DNA of 64,000 nucleotides, from NCBI GenBank assembly GCA_963761525.1, contig CAVXHG010000003.1, forward strand, positions 124,001 through 188,000. Direction: 5' to 3'. Shown one piece after another: positions 45,599 to 55,484 of this stretch. This DNA comes from BOG-931 sp963761525 (GTDB lineage: Bacteria; Pseudomonadota; Alphaproteobacteria; Rhizobiales; Xanthobacteraceae). The notes under the pieces are model-generated. The model made no database searches and was not told where the DNA came from. It was given only the letters and a program-made list of their open reading frames with translations. The stretch's first letter is position 1. Every line of letters starts with the position of its first letter. The position numbers were made by a program, and so were the translations under genes.

Positions 45599-47783
45599 TC
45601 AGCGCTGCAATACGCCGACAACGCGATTGGCAAAGCTTAGCCGTTCCGCCATTACCGAAACGATGTAACCAAGTAATCCCTGGCTCAAGGCGGGCTGCTC
45701 GATCTTGAGTTTCTCATAAGCTTCCAAGGTCAACTCATAGAGCACGCTTGGCGCCTCAGCCTGGATCGTTGCGCTGCGTGGCCGGTGAGTGATCAGGCCC
45801 ATCTCGCCAATTGTCGTGTGCCGGCCCAGACTTCGTACGCGCATCGTCCGGCCTTCACCAACGTCGACAATGATGCCGATACGGCCTTCGAGAATGAAAT
45901 GCATCGAAGTTGCGGGTTCGCCCTGCCAGGCAATGACATCACCTCCCTTAACTTCGAGCCGCCGGCAAACTTCGGCCAGCCGGTCGGCATAGTCGGCGTT
46001 GCCGAGCGCCTCGGTGAGCCAGGCGCGCAGCGACGGCTCATCGGCCGTTTCGGCGACGATGTTCCTCGATGACCGTGTGCTCGCACGCTTCCAGCGCATG
46101 ATCGAGATCCGGCGCGACGGTCATGTCATCGGCAATAAATCTTGCCGTGCGGAATACTTTCTCCAGTTCCGGTGAAAGGTTGACCAGGATGATGCGGGCG
46201 TCCCGAGCCGACATCGCTTGCTTGATTTGCGTAAAGCTGTGCGTTGCCGACGAATCGATGCCCGTCACCAGCCGGAAGTCAAAAATTACGAAACGGCAGT
46301 CCGGCTGCCGCGCCAGCATCACTTTGACGTACTGATAAAGACGATTGGCCGATCCGAAGAACAGATAGCTTTGCAGCGCAACGCCCTGAATCTCGTGTCC
46401 GTGCTCAGTTAGCAGAAAGAGCTCGCGCGGTCCGCGATCGAGCGACGAACGGAATTCCGAGCCGTCAAAGGCGAATTTGATCGCGTTTACGCGGCTCGCG
46501 CTCAGGGCAAAGGTGGCGCAGCCGATGACGATGCCGATCAGCACCCCAGCGATGAAGCCCGAGTAGATGATAAGAGCCGCGATTGCGATCAGCGACAGAT
46601 ATTCCAGCGGAAGCAGTCGCCGCGACGAATGCAGCAGCCATTGGTAAACGAGATCCGAGCCCAGATAGAACAGCAGACCGGCAAGCACGAATTTCGGCAC
46701 GAAACCCAAAAACGACGGATCGGCGATCAGTACTGCGCCCGAGATGGCGGCGACCGTCAGTCCCGCCAGGCGGCTGGTAGCGCCGACGGTGCGAACGAGA
46801 ATGCTGCGACTAAGCGAGGTACAACTCACATAGCCGCCGAATGCCGCCGTCAACATGTTGGCAACGCCAAGCACTTTAAGATCGCGTTCGATGTCGGCTT
46901 CCATTTGGGTCGCGATCTCAATGCCGGTCGTGTTGAGCAGCAGGGTGCTGATGGTCACGAACATCACGGCGAGCACATCGCCGGCAAGAGAAGGCAACGC
47001 TGACCACGGAAATGTGTGGACTGCTGCCAGGTTCCACGGCAGGGTCAATTTGGCGCCGGGCTGCGGATTAAACATCCATCCGCTGGTTTGTGCGGCGGCA
47101 AGCGTCGAGCCGCTGGCAAAAACGACAATATGGGCAACCACGAAGGCCGTCAGCAGGACGCCAGGCAATACGAAGGCGCTTTTCGAGCGCCGCAATAAAA
47201 CATGGAGCACAACCGCAACAGCCGCTCCCGCCGCCAGCTTCTCGATGACACCGGTGTCGGCAAACAAGCCAAGATTGGTGAGGGTAGGTCTTTGATTTGA
47301 GGCCACCTGCATAGCACCGGTGACCATCAGCCAGCCGGTCGCGCCAAGAAAGCCGCCGATTACCGGATAGGGCATGAAGCGGATAGCGCGCGCGGCCTTA
47401 GTGAATCCCAGCACGCAAAGCAATAATCCTGTCAGCGCGGTCGCCAATGACATCGCAATCAGCGCCGGTCCAAGTGCATCCGTACTACCGTTGGCGACCA
47501 GACGCTGCATGACGGTGGCGACCAGTGCCGCGATAACGACCGAAATGGAACTGTCTGGCCCGGCTACCGCGAACGTCAAAGAACTGCGCAATGCAACGAT
47601 AGCGCCGGCGATCAGGGCCGACAGAAAGCTTACGGAGATGCCGTAAGCCAGGTATCGGTCGAGTGGGCCGGTAAAAATAAGGGCGGCGTAAGAGAGGCAA
47701 TAAGCGATCGACAAAACGCTGCAGATCGTGCCCGCGAACACGTCTGTCAGTCCTGAGCGCAGGCTAAATTGGGACTCTTTCAA
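45599..47783 (-). CDS. SulP/SLC26 transporter with STAS and cyclic-nucleotide-binding domains (one frame break)
   Basis: About 727 residues in total. Residues 1-400: SulP anion transporter with about 12-14 TM segments, including FAVAGPDSSISVVIAALVAT. Residues about 420-560: STAS domain (FLLTEHGHEIQGVALQSYLFF, CRFVIFDFRLVTGIDSSA). The printed frame ends at 46038 with EEHRRRNGR; removing one A near 46065 joins EDIVAETADEPSLRAWL and a C-terminal cNMP domain (CRRLEVKGGDVIAWQGEPATSMHFILEGRIGI, TTIGEMGLITHRPRSATIQA). This three-part fusion is known in Rhizobiales and implies nucleotide-gated transport; substrate unknown. Confidence 0.85.
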
Positions 47784-47868
47784 CGTGTATTGCCTATCGG
47801 GAAAAATCAGACACCCGAGCGAGCATTACAACACGATCACGAGCCCGGCTAGGATGGGCTCGGGTAGG

Positions 47869-48300
47869 TCAAGAAACTGTTGTAAGAGCGGCGCGGGCGT
47901 CGGAGCGGATTCGTTCCACCATAGAGCGAAATCCGTTGGACCGCTGCGGCGTCAAATGCTCCTTTAAACCGAGCTTTTCGAACAAAGCGACCGCGTCGGT
48001 ACCCAAGATGTCTTGGGCCGCTTTACCGGAATAGGTCGCGAACAGGATTGCGATCAGACCGCGGACAATGTGCGCATCGCTGTCGCCCACAAACGCCAGG
48101 ATCGGGCCGCTTGCGCCATTTGGACGCACGGTTGTATCGAGCCAAACCTGACTGGCGCAGCCCTGCACCTTATTGGCGTCGTTGTGGGCCTCGGTCGGGA
48201 GCGGCGGCAGTTCACGCCCCAGCTCGATCAGGTACCGATAGCGATCGTCCCAGTCGTCGAGGACCGAGAAATTGTCGATGATTTCAGCGATGTCTGCCAT
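47869..48300 (-). CDS. sufE: SufE family Fe-S cluster sulfur acceptor
   Basis: Accepts persulfide sulfur from SufS for Fe-S cluster assembly. 143 residues; the sulfur-carrying Cys is in NKVQGCASQVWLDT, after DDRYRYLIELGRELPPLP, with the C-terminal GLKEHLTPQRSNGFRSMVERIR. ATG at 48300. The rest of the suf operon is not in the window; it is on its own, with the transporter downstream on the same strand. Confidence 0.95.
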   Translation of the reverse strand: MADIAEIIDNFSVLDDWDDRYRYLIELGRELPPLPTEAHNDANKVQGCASQVWLDTTVRPNGASGPILAFVGDSDAHIVRGLIAILFATYSGKAAQDILGTDAVALFEKLGLKEHLTPQRSNGFRSMVERIRSDARAALTTVS

Positions 48301-48377
48301 TCAGCCTTCGTCCTACGTCGGCTATGTATATAGGACGTCGTGGCGGGCAGAGCGACCTTCCGTTTGATTTCGAAAAC

Positions 48378-48797
48378 CTAGGCCGCGTGTTTTGCGTCTT
48401 TGCGCGGCTGCGGCCCGTGCCATGGTGGCACCAGATCGGCAGGCGTGAGTGTGTTCTGCGAGGCGTTGACCGGCGTCTGCGCGGCTTTGGTGATGCTTCC
48501 GGTACGCGAGGTCGAGCCGCCGTCGTGCGAAGCCAGCGTCTCGGTCAGGAAGTCGTAAAGCATCTTGGCTCCGGCTTGAGCCCGGTATCCAAGCGACACC
48601 GCCACTTGCGAGCCGACAGAACAGGCATCGGGCTGGCGTGTGCAAAAGCCGCGTACGTCCTGGACGGTCGCGGACGCAGCCGAGATAGCCTCTGAAGCGC
48701 CGACGTCGTTCGGCGACTGCACGGGCTGTGACGCGCCGCTGGGCAGCAGGATCAGCACGATGCTGAGCCAGAACGCCATTCGCAATAGAAAGAACAT
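48378..48797 (-). CDS. DUF5330-family exported protein
   Basis: 139 residues. N-terminal TM/signal segment (MFFLLRMAFWLSIVLILLPSG), then SAASATVQDVRGFCTRQPDACSVG with two Cys and AGAKMLYDFLTET, the DUF5330 core, and a Pro-rich tail LVPPWHGPQPRKDAKHAA. Family function is unknown; present in Rhizobiales. ATG at 48797. Confidence 0.85.
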   Translation of the reverse strand: MFFLLRMAFWLSIVLILLPSGASQPVQSPNDVGASEAISAASATVQDVRGFCTRQPDACSVGSQVAVSLGYRAQAGAKMLYDFLTETLASHDGGSTSRTGSITKAAQTPVNASQNTLTPADLVPPWHGPQPRKDAKHAA

Positions 48798-49219
48798 CGG
48801 TCCCGTATCCCCACGGCATGACTTGCCGCTTGTGAGTGCAAGCTAGCAGGCACCGTTGAAAGCCGCGTTCGCGGGACAGCGACGTTTTTGCGCATAATCG
48901 AAGAGAATGAGCTGAAAATTTTCACTCAATTGGACAAATTACGATTTACCTAAAATTTGAGCGAATACCCGTTAGCGGCGTTCGCACGCGGTTTCATCGC
49001 GGCTGAAGAACAACGATTGTCGCGGCAATTTTGAAGTTTCGCTCGCGTCAATCAAATGGCAACCGTTCGCGGCAACGGAGAGTTTACTATGATGGTCGAA
49101 TGCGTGGCGGAGCCAGGTGCCTTCCGAAGGCCATCCGGTCCGGTGTTTAGCTTTCGCTTAAGCGCCGTCTGACACGATCCGGCTCAGAAAAAAGGGGAGC
49201 GCGTCTGCAGAAGCCGGAC
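48798..49219. other. 422-base AT-rich divergent intergenic region
   Basis: Between the DUF5330 gene and the sensor kinase gene. It holds the 12-base palindrome TGAAAATTTTCA (48913-48924), the spaced pair CAAATT (48935-48940) and AATTTG (48954-48959), and one possible 27-codon reading frame listed separately. These AT-rich palindromes stand out against the surrounding GC-rich DNA and are plausible regulator sites. Confidence 0.5.
49089..49172 (+). CDS. Possible 27-residue small protein
   Basis: ATG 49089 with a good ribosome site GGAGAG (49077-49082, 6 bases away) encodes MMVECVAEPGAFRRPSGPV and ends FSFRLSAV before TGA. Codon use is GC-rich at third positions only in part. It could be a leader peptide for the sensor kinase gene or noise. 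Confidence 0.25.
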   Translation: MMVECVAEPGAFRRPSGPVFSFRLSAV

Positions 49220-51142
49220 GTGCACGGGAACGTGGGCCTGTTCGCGCCGATACGAGTTTATGTCGAAACGCTGGTGCACCCCTCGGCGCAACAAGACGCG
49301 CTGACGGCGGCGCGTCATCGCGCCTTTATCGCACCGCGGCTGATTGGCAGCATGGTCGCGCTGGCGTTTTTTCCGATTTACCTGATCGCCCGCGGTGCCC
49401 CGACGATGATCGAGCTGATGATATTCGCCTGGCTCGTCATCCCGATTCTTACGGCTTACTTTCTGTCGCGCACCGGCCGCTACGAAAGCGCTCACGTGTT
49501 GTCGTCGCTGGCGCTAACCGGGCTGGTGACCGCGGTCGCCGCATCGACCGGTGGTATTTCATCGTTCGCTGCGATTTGGCTGGTCGTGGTGCCGCTCGAG
49601 GCGTCGCTGTCAGCGTCGCGCCGGGTCGTTGCAACGGCTTCGACGCTGGCGCTGGCTGCCGCCGGGCTTTTGGTGTGCCTCGATGTCAATCATTTCCTGC
49701 CGCCGCAAAGCGCGATTGCGCACTCCTCGCTTGCCGCGCTTGGGATCGTCTCGGCCGCGCTTTATGCAGCTGGTCTGGCGCTCGGCGCCGAGGGCCTGGC
49801 GCGCACCAGCTTCTGGCTGCTTTATGCCGAAGAGGATCGTTATCGGCTCCTCGCGCGCAACATGACCGATACCATCACGCGGCATGGCCGCGATGGTGCT
49901 GTCGTATTTGTCTCACCGGCCGGTGAAACGCTATTCGGCGTACGCCCTGCCGATCTCCGTGGGCATGGTCTGTTCGATCGGGTTCACGTCGCGGACCGGC
50001 CGGCCTATCTCACGGCGCTAGGCGACGCTGCCGCTTTAGGCGAGGCGCGCTCGGTAGAGTTTCGCATCCGGCGTGACGGCGTTGATGCACACGGTGCGCC
50101 TACAGTTGAATTTGTCTGGATTGAAATGCGATGCCGGCCACTCGGTCCCGCCGTCATTCAGGCCGGTACGCAACGCAATAGCGAGGTGGTCGCGGTGTCG
50201 CGCGACATCACAGAGCGTAAGCAACAACAACAGGATCTTGAAGAAGCGCGCGCGGAAGCAGAGCGCGCCAATGCCGCGAAAAGCCGATTTCTCGCCACGA
50301 TGAGTCACGAGCTGCGGACGCCGCTTAATGCCATCATCGGGTTCTCCGAAATGTTGAAAAGGGAAGATGAACTGCGGCTCGATGCGGCGCGCCGCCAAGA
50401 ATACGCTGGCGTAATCAACGATTCCGGCAACCACTTGCTGGCGGTGGTCAACGGCATATTGGATATGTCGAAGATCGAGACCGACAATTTCGAGATCACC
50501 GCGGAGCCTTTCAAGCCAGCGCAAGCCGTCATCGGCTGCTGCGATATGCTCGCGCTGCGGGCGCAAGATGCGGGCGTCACGCTTGAAAAAACGGTCAGCG
50601 ACCATCTCCCCGATATCGTTGCCGACAAGCGTGCGCTTAATCAGATTCTGCTGAATCTGATATCGAACGCCATCCGTTTCACCGATCGCGGTGGGAAGGT
50701 CCTGGTCAGCGTACGCGCCGAAGCGGCGAAGATGAGTTTTGTCGTCGAAGACAACGGTGTCGGCATCAGTGAAGAAGATTTAGCCCGGGTCGGTGAGCCG
50801 TATTTCCAGGCGGAGTCATCTTACGTCCGCCGTCACGGCGGCACGGGATTGGGTCTCTCCATCGTCAAGGGTTTGGTGCGGCTGCACGGTGGCGATATTT
50901 CCATCCGCAGCCGGATCGGCGAGGGGACGCGCATTACGGTGTGTTTGCCGCTCGATTGCGAACGGGCGCAGCTCAACAAGCCGCGTCGGGCTGAGACCAT
51001 AGTGAGCGCGCTCAATGCCGTAAGTCAGGCAGCGAGTAAGGCTGCCGCGTTGCGGCCCGAGCAGGGCGCACAATGCGATCTTTTAGAACGCGAAGACATG
51101 GCGGTGAAGAAAGAAGAAATGGCGGTGAAGAAAAGTGCGTGA
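49220..51142 (+). CDS. PAS-domain sensor histidine kinase, DivJ/PleC-like
   Basis: 640 residues: five or six N-terminal TM helices (residues 30-190), a PAS domain (about 205-330: RYRLLARNMTDTITRHGRDG, FVSPAGETLFGVRPADLRG), a HisKA domain with SHELRTPLNAIIGFSEML, and a HATPase with NLISNAIRFTDRGGKV (N box), VEDNGVGISEED (G1) and GTGLGLSIVKGLVRLHGG (G2). The DHp sequence and layout resemble DivJ/PleC kinases of the CtrA network; assignment to DivJ is inferred. GTG start at 49220 is used; the GGGGAG at 49194 is far from it, so the true start could differ. The C-terminus carries a 21-base tandem duplication. Confidence 0.88.
   Translation: MHGNVGLFAPIRVYVETLVHPSAQQDALTAARHRAFIAPRLIGSMVALAFFPIYLIARGAPTMIELMIFAWLVIPILTAYFLSRTGRYESAHVLSSLALTGLVTAVAASTGGISSFAAIWLVVVPLEASLSASRRVVATASTLALAAAGLLVCLDVNHFLPPQSAIAHSSLAALGIVSAALYAAGLALGAEGLARTSFWLLYAEEDRYRLLARNMTDTITRHGRDGAVVFVSPAGETLFGVRPADLRGHGLFDRVHVADRPAYLTALGDAAALGEARSVEFRIRRDGVDAHGAPTVEFVWIEMRCRPLGPAVIQAGTQRNSEVVAVSRDITERKQQQQDLEEARAEAERANAAKSRFLATMSHELRTPLNAIIGFSEMLKREDELRLDAARRQEYAGVINDSGNHLLAVVNGILDMSKIETDNFEITAEPFKPAQAVIGCCDMLALRAQDAGVTLEKTVSDHLPDIVADKRALNQILLNLISNAIRFTDRGGKVLVSVRAEAAKMSFVVEDNGVGISEEDLARVGEPYFQAESSYVRRHGGTGLGLSIVKGLVRLHGGDISIRSRIGEGTRITVCLPLDCERAQLNKPRRAETIVSALNAVSQAASKAAALRPEQGAQCDLLEREDMAVKKEEMAVKKSA
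51092..51133 (+). repeat. 21-base tandem duplication at the end of the sensor kinase gene
   Basis: Two adjacent in-frame units GAAGACATGGCGGTGAAGAA(A) and GAAGAAATGGCGGTGAAGAA(A), one mismatch, encoding EDMAVKK-EEMAVKK. The second copy lies directly over the start region of the next gene and could supply its ribosome site. Confidence 0.9.
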
Positions 51143-51728
51143 ACGTTGCAAAGATAACCGGGGCCGAAGCGCGCGTGGCTCAGCCAAGGCTCTGGCGCTT
51201 GGTTCACAGCTCTGGACGCGTGCAACCGAACGTCCAGTGGATTCCTTTGCGATGCTCGGAGCGGCAGCCGCAACGCTGGTGATCATCGTGAATGCGGTGT
51301 TCCTTCAAGCGGGCGCGAAGCCCGCACCGTTCGTCGCTACTCCAGCTCCGACCCCCGCTGTGGCCGACGTTCAACCGAAGCCCATCGTACAAGGCACACT
51401 TAAGCCGGCGGATATGGCGCCGGCGCACACCGCGGCGATCCCGCCACATTCGCAACAGGCTGCTGCAATGCCTGCGACGGTTCCGCTGCCACCCCGCCGC
51501 AATGACCCGATAGCTGACTTGATCGAGCCGTCGCGGCGTATCCAGGCAGTGCAGCGCGTATTGTCGGAATACGGCTACGGACAGCTCAGGGCATCAGGTG
51601 CGCCGGACGAGGCTACCAGCCAGGCGATCGAAAAGTTCGAGCGCGCCCACAAATTGCCGGTCACTGGGCGGGTTTCCGAGAAACTGGTCAGCGAGCTCGG
51701 CGCTATGGCTGGGCATCCGATCGAATAG
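51135..51728 (+). CDS. Peptidoglycan-binding-domain membrane protein
   Basis: 197 residues; GTG start at 51135 overlaps the kinase gene's end by 8 bases. A TM helix (FAMLGAAAATLVIIVNAVFL, about residues 39-58) is followed by a Pro/Ala-rich linker and a C-terminal peptidoglycan-binding domain 1: RRIQAVQRVLSEYGYGQLRASGAPDEATSQAIEKFERAHKLPVTG. The overlap suggests translational coupling with the kinase, so an envelope sensor/cell-cycle link is plausible. Confidence 0.85.
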   Translation: MRERCKDNRGRSARGSAKALALGSQLWTRATERPVDSFAMLGAAAATLVIIVNAVFLQAGAKPAPFVATPAPTPAVADVQPKPIVQGTLKPADMAPAHTAAIPPHSQQAAAMPATVPLPPRRNDPIADLIEPSRRIQAVQRVLSEYGYGQLRASGAPDEATSQAIEKFERAHKLPVTGRVSEKLVSELGAMAGHPIE

Positions 51729-51768
51729 CGATTTGCCGCCTTGGCCGGATCGAGTCATATCTCGGCTA

Positions 51769-52119
51769 ATGCGTCTGAAAACCGCGCTTTGGGTTGCTGC
51801 TTATCTGCGCCGCTGCCAAGTGGAGGGCATCGCCGCGGTTGTTCGCCGCCGTGGCGCCGAGGAAGCCGGTGCGGTGTTCATCCGAATCGATCGGCTTGAT
51901 GGAACTTCGGATTTGTTTGGCCCCGCTCCGCAAAGCGAGTTCGACGCCGTCCGTGATACCGACCGCGCCTTTGCTCCGAGCTTGAAGGAGCGCCCGGCAC
52001 CCGATGCCGCCGTTGAAGCTTATCTCGCGCGCGAGATAAAGTTTGATCCCGACGTCTGGATTGTCGAAGCTGAGGATCGCGCCGGGCGCAATTTCCTCAC
52101 CCTGGTCGGCATGCGATAG
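51769..52119 (+). CDS. DUF1491 family protein
   Basis: 116 residues from MRLKTALWVAAYLRRCQVEG. Family blocks: AGAVFIRIDRLDGTSDLFGPAPQS, AYLAREIKFDPDVWIVEAEDRAGR ending FLTLVGMR. Function unknown; conserved in alphaproteobacteria downstream of the peptidoglycan-binding gene. ATG at 51769. Confidence 0.9.
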   Translation: MRLKTALWVAAYLRRCQVEGIAAVVRRRGAEEAGAVFIRIDRLDGTSDLFGPAPQSEFDAVRDTDRAFAPSLKERPAPDAAVEAYLAREIKFDPDVWIVEAEDRAGRNFLTLVGMR

Positions 52120-52210
52120 CTTTCAGGAGACGTTGCGGCGTTCGGTCGTGCGCGGCGCGATTTGGGGACGGCGTGGGATTGCCACGGCGGGCCGCGCCCG
52201 CGAGCCCTGG

Positions 52211-53177
52211 TCATCCCAATGTATCGGTTGATGGTTCGCTGCGGATCGTGTCTTGATTTCGGAGCGACTGCCAGATCTCGACCATGCCCTCCGCTGCCGG
52301 CAGGGTCATTTCATCGAACAAAGTCGCGAGTGACTGGACGCGCTCTACCGAGTGCCCCACCGTCGGATTGGCGAACATCAAAATGCGGTGGAACACGTCG
52401 CGCGGAACGCCAGCGCTTTGATCGCGACCACCATCGGCTCGCCGAAATTGTCGCGGGTAATGCGGCTGGGCCTGTTCGTGCGGAATGTGCAACGCGAGCG
52501 CGAACTGCATGGCGAGTTCCTCGCGATGGTGGCCCAGAGCCGCCGCCTCGAGGCGCTGCGCTACAGAAGTGTCGCGGGCGACTACAATTTCCCCTGCGGA
52601 AAGCGGGACAACGATATGGAGGTTGAGCAGGATCAGCCGCCGTTCCTCTTCGGTGGAGGCGAAAAACAACGTGTTGAGCTCGCTCGCGGTTGCAGGATCG
52701 AGTTTGTGCGATGCCTCGTCGGCGACGCTATCCTCGATCGCCAGACTGTCGGCTGAATTACCCTGATCTTCAGGCTCGGGAGTTGCGACAGGTTCTAACG
52801 GCTTTATCGGTGCAATGATTGCCGGGGCGGGGGCTGTAGCAGGTGGTTCAGTCTCCGTGGGCGCTCGAAGCACCGCATGTCCTCGCAGCGGCGCGGCAAC
52901 CTCCGGCAAATCCTTAACAAGATATTGCACGACACGAAGCGGCGGTGCGAGGTGCGGTGCCAACCTTGCCGCAATTGTTGCTCGCGTTTGAGCGTCGACC
53001 CCATCGAGCAGCCGCAATGCGAGCTCGGTGTAATGCCGTTCCTCGTCGGCGCGTGTGCTTGAGCTTCTGCACATAGAGGTCGGTGAGAACCCGAATGAGC
53101 GTCGGACGCATGTCGACGCTGCCACGTAATCCGATTTCGGCCAGGCCGTCGAACAGAGCTTGGTATTTCCATCGCAC
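52211..53177 (-). pseudogene. DUF2336 domain protein (frame breaks, partly compensating)
   Basis: From ATG 53177 (MRWKYQALFDGLAEIGLRG) a break near 53057 connects LTDLYVQKLK to ADEERHYTELALRLLDGVD. The main part contains the DUF2336 pattern (ELNTLFFASTEEERRLILLNL, VAQRLEAAALGHHREELAMQFALAL). Between 52420 and 52450 the frame reads PHYPRQFRRADGGRDQSAG, but shifted it is ITRDNFGEPMVVAIKAL, then the frame returns for GVPRDVFHRILMFANPTVGHS. About 322 residues, helical-repeat cytoplasmic protein of unknown role. Confidence 0.75.
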
Positions 53178-53336
53178 GTAACTCGATCACAACAGGGAAC
53201 CGCAGATCCTTCTTGATCCCAGAGCCTAAGTTGTGCGCGTTAGCGGAGCGTTAACCTTGCATGCCGCTTAATCGCGAGGACGCCGATTATTGTCGGATCG
53301 GGCAGAATCCATATCGGCCGTCTGAGGAAGTGGCTG

Positions 53337-53544
53337 GTGGGCACCGTTGTCAAATTCCCCGAACGAGGGGCGTATAGTCAGGTTCGGCCGCGCCGATGCG
53401 CAAGACGAGTCCGCCACCGTTATCATTCTGCCGGTCATCCGGATCGAGCGGTACGATCGATCACGTCGCCGAGAGTGCTGGTCCGCAAATCGCCGCCGCC
53501 CGCGGACAACCAAGGGCGGCCGCCGCCGCATGAGGCGCCGCTAA
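53337..53544 (+). CDS. Small conserved hypothetical protein (frame break)
   Basis: From GTG 53337: MGTVVKFPERGAYSQVR, then a break near 53385 into FGRADAQDESATVIILPVIRIERY followed by a Arg-rich C-terminus (TKGGRRRMRRR). About 69 residues. The N-terminal VVKFP and the ATVIILPVIRIER stretch are a known pattern of small Rhizobiales proteins; the basic tail could bind nucleic acid. No function known. Confidence 0.5.
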
Positions 53545-53558
53545 AGGTCGGCACGCCG

Positions 53559-54331
53559 ATGTCGCCGCGTAGCTGGCTTTCCCTGTCGACGAAAATCGCC
53601 ATTCGCCGTCTTGCCACGCTGTTGGTTTCCGGCTGCACGCAGCATCGGCGATTTGGCCGGCTGCAATCACCGTTGGTCAGCGACGACATCCATGCCTGGG
53701 TCGGGCAGGAAGCGGCGGCGCATGCCGGCGCTCCGGTTTCAGTCAATAATCTGACCGATGACGAGCGTACGCTGCGCGATCTTGGCGTTCCCGCTGATCG
53801 AGCCGCCTTACGACCGTATGCGCTGGGACGCGGTGGTTTACGAATACGGCCAGAAGCGCGAGTTTCGGCGCGATCTGTGGACATTCGACACCGCCGCCTA
53901 TTACGCGCATCTGATGGGCGAGTTCCATCGCTCCAGCATCGCGCGCTACAACCAGTTGATCGACGATATGCGCAACGACATCGTGCGCATCGATCCGTTC
54001 TTCCAGACCGCGCGCCGCGTAGTCGATGTCGATCAGCGGCGCGAGAAGAGTATGCGAATACGTCGCCGATCTAAGCCCGCCGGAACGTATCAGCGCGTTG
54101 GCGCGCGTCGGCGAGAACAGCCTGACCATCGCCTGGGTCCATCACTCGCTGACCGAGCGCTGCGCCAGCTATCGCTATGCGCTCGAACATCTGACCGTCG
54201 CCGAGCCCGCGCCAGTCGCAGCCGAAGCCGAACATATCCTCACCGAACTGCAACAGCAGATCGCCGCGCAACCCGGTCGGCGCCGGCGCCGCACTTCGCT
54301 GCAAGCTGCCCGCGAAAGTCGTCACGAAATA
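53559..54331 (+). pseudogene. Putative lipoprotein of Rhizobiales (frame breaks)
   Basis: From ATG 53559 (MSPRSWLSLSTKIAIRRLATLLVSGC) with a lipobox LLVSGC. The frame continues DDIHAWVGQEAAAHAGAPVS and NNLTDDERTLRDL, breaks near 53785 into AFPLIEPPYDRMRWDAVVYEYGQKREFRRDLW, and breaks again near 54050 into YVADLSPPERISALARVGENSLTIAWVHHSLTERC. A last shift near 54275 gives a sensible end PVGAGAALRCKLPAKVVTK. About 255 residues, helical. Function not known. Confidence 0.6.
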
Positions 54332-54332
54332 A

Positions 54333-54884
54333 CTATTGCACCGGGCCGAGCCGGCATTGCGCGTTGGCGAGCGCGCGCCGCGCCATCGGCATGAGCCCGG
54401 GCTCCGGCGCCAGCGCCCGCAACACGATCAGGCCAGTCGTGGTCGGCGACTCGATGATCAGCCGGTCGGCGGCGGTGACGTCTTCTTCCTCCGGCACCTG
54501 GGCGTGCTGATCCGGCGTCATCAGATCGAGTTCGATGGCGCGTCGGCCGGCAGCGCGATCGTCGATCGCGTAATAGGCGACGCTGTTGCGCGTATAGAAG
54601 GTGACCGAAGTGTAGGCTTGGCTCAGCGGCACATTGAGCTTGATCGCGCCGCTGGAAAGGTCGTAGCGGCATACCGCGGCCGTAAATGCGGGGTCCATGA
54701 ACGGCATGATGGACGCTTCCGCCGTCGGCGCCGGCAGCGGCACCACGGCATTGACCTTGGTCAGCGGCACGAGCCGCGAATAGGCGTCCTGGTTCGCCGC
54801 CCGCGGCAGCACCAGTACGGTCGCAAGATGCACGATGCCGCCGAGCAGAATTGCGCCGAGCACCCATAACAGCAAGCGGATCAT
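54333..54884 (-). CDS. DUF1254-type exported protein
   Basis: 183 residues from MIRLLLWVLGAILLGGIVH, an N-terminal TM, then the DUF1254 pattern DAYSRLVPLTKVNAVVPLP, FMDPAFTAAVCRYDLSSG and SVAYYAIDDRAAGRRAIEL. The ATG lies in an ATGA overlap with the end of the DUF1214 gene, so they are translated together. Related full-length proteins carry both domains; here they are on separate genes. Role unknown, probably periplasmic. Confidence 0.78.
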   Translation of the reverse strand: MIRLLLWVLGAILLGGIVHLATVLVLPRAANQDAYSRLVPLTKVNAVVPLPAPTAEASIMPFMDPAFTAAVCRYDLSSGAIKLNVPLSQAYTSVTFYTRNSVAYYAIDDRAAGRRAIELDLMTPDQHAQVPEEEDVTAADRLIIESPTTTGLIVLRALAPEPGLMPMARRALANAQCRLGPVQ

Positions 54885-55462
54885 GAGCAGCGCCTTTCGC
54901 GTCGATCGCCGGCATCGGGCCTTCCTTGGTGGTGCGCGTCGCAACGCCAATCGGCGTGTCATAGAGCCGCCAGACCAGGACGTAGCGCTCGATACCGCCG
55001 GTCGGCAGCCAATTGCCGGGCCGCGCGCGCGGCGCGACGTTGATGGTGAAGCGGCCATCGGTTTCGCGCACGATTTCCTCGCTGGTGAAGCCGTGCCGAT
55101 CAAGCGTGTTCGGGACCAGACCGCCGTCGAGATTGTAAAGCGTGAGTGTCCAGTAGCGCGCGGCCGGCGTCAGGCCGCTGATGGTGAAGGTGCAGCGGCC
55201 GTCGAAAGTGTTTCCGGCATCGTCGGTGCGGGCGTAGAACGCGACGCCATCGCCGATGCCGATCGGCAATTCGCCGGTGCGCGCGATGGTAGCGCGCGCA
55301 TAGGGATCGATGTCGACCGAACCGCTCTTCGGCCATGCCGTCCAGGCGCCGATGCTGCAGCGAGCCGAACGCGATGCCGCGGGTGGTCGTCATCCATGTC
55401 GCGCCAAGTCCGATGGCGGCGGCGAGCATCAACGTGAAACATGATCCGAACAGCAGGCGCAT
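54881..55462 (-). CDS. DUF1214-type exported protein (frame break)
   Basis: From ATG 55462: MRLLFGSCFTLMLAAAIGLG signal segment, then a break near 55355 into IGAWTAWPKSGSVDIDPYARA; the rest shows the DUF1214 core: TFDGRCTFTISGLTPAARYWTLTLYN, LNPTLDRHG-type LVPNTLDRHGFTSEE and IERYVLVWRLYDTPIGVA. The last codons need one more correction to stop at the ATGA overlap (54881) with the DUF1254 gene. About 194 residues. Confidence 0.72.
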
Positions 55463-55484
55463 CAGTCGCCGACGATGGCATATT

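Noticed and set aside
45599..46099. Separate Crp-like regulator gene
   Set aside because: The domain lacks a DNA-binding helix-turn-helix and reads on from the STAS domain when one base is removed.
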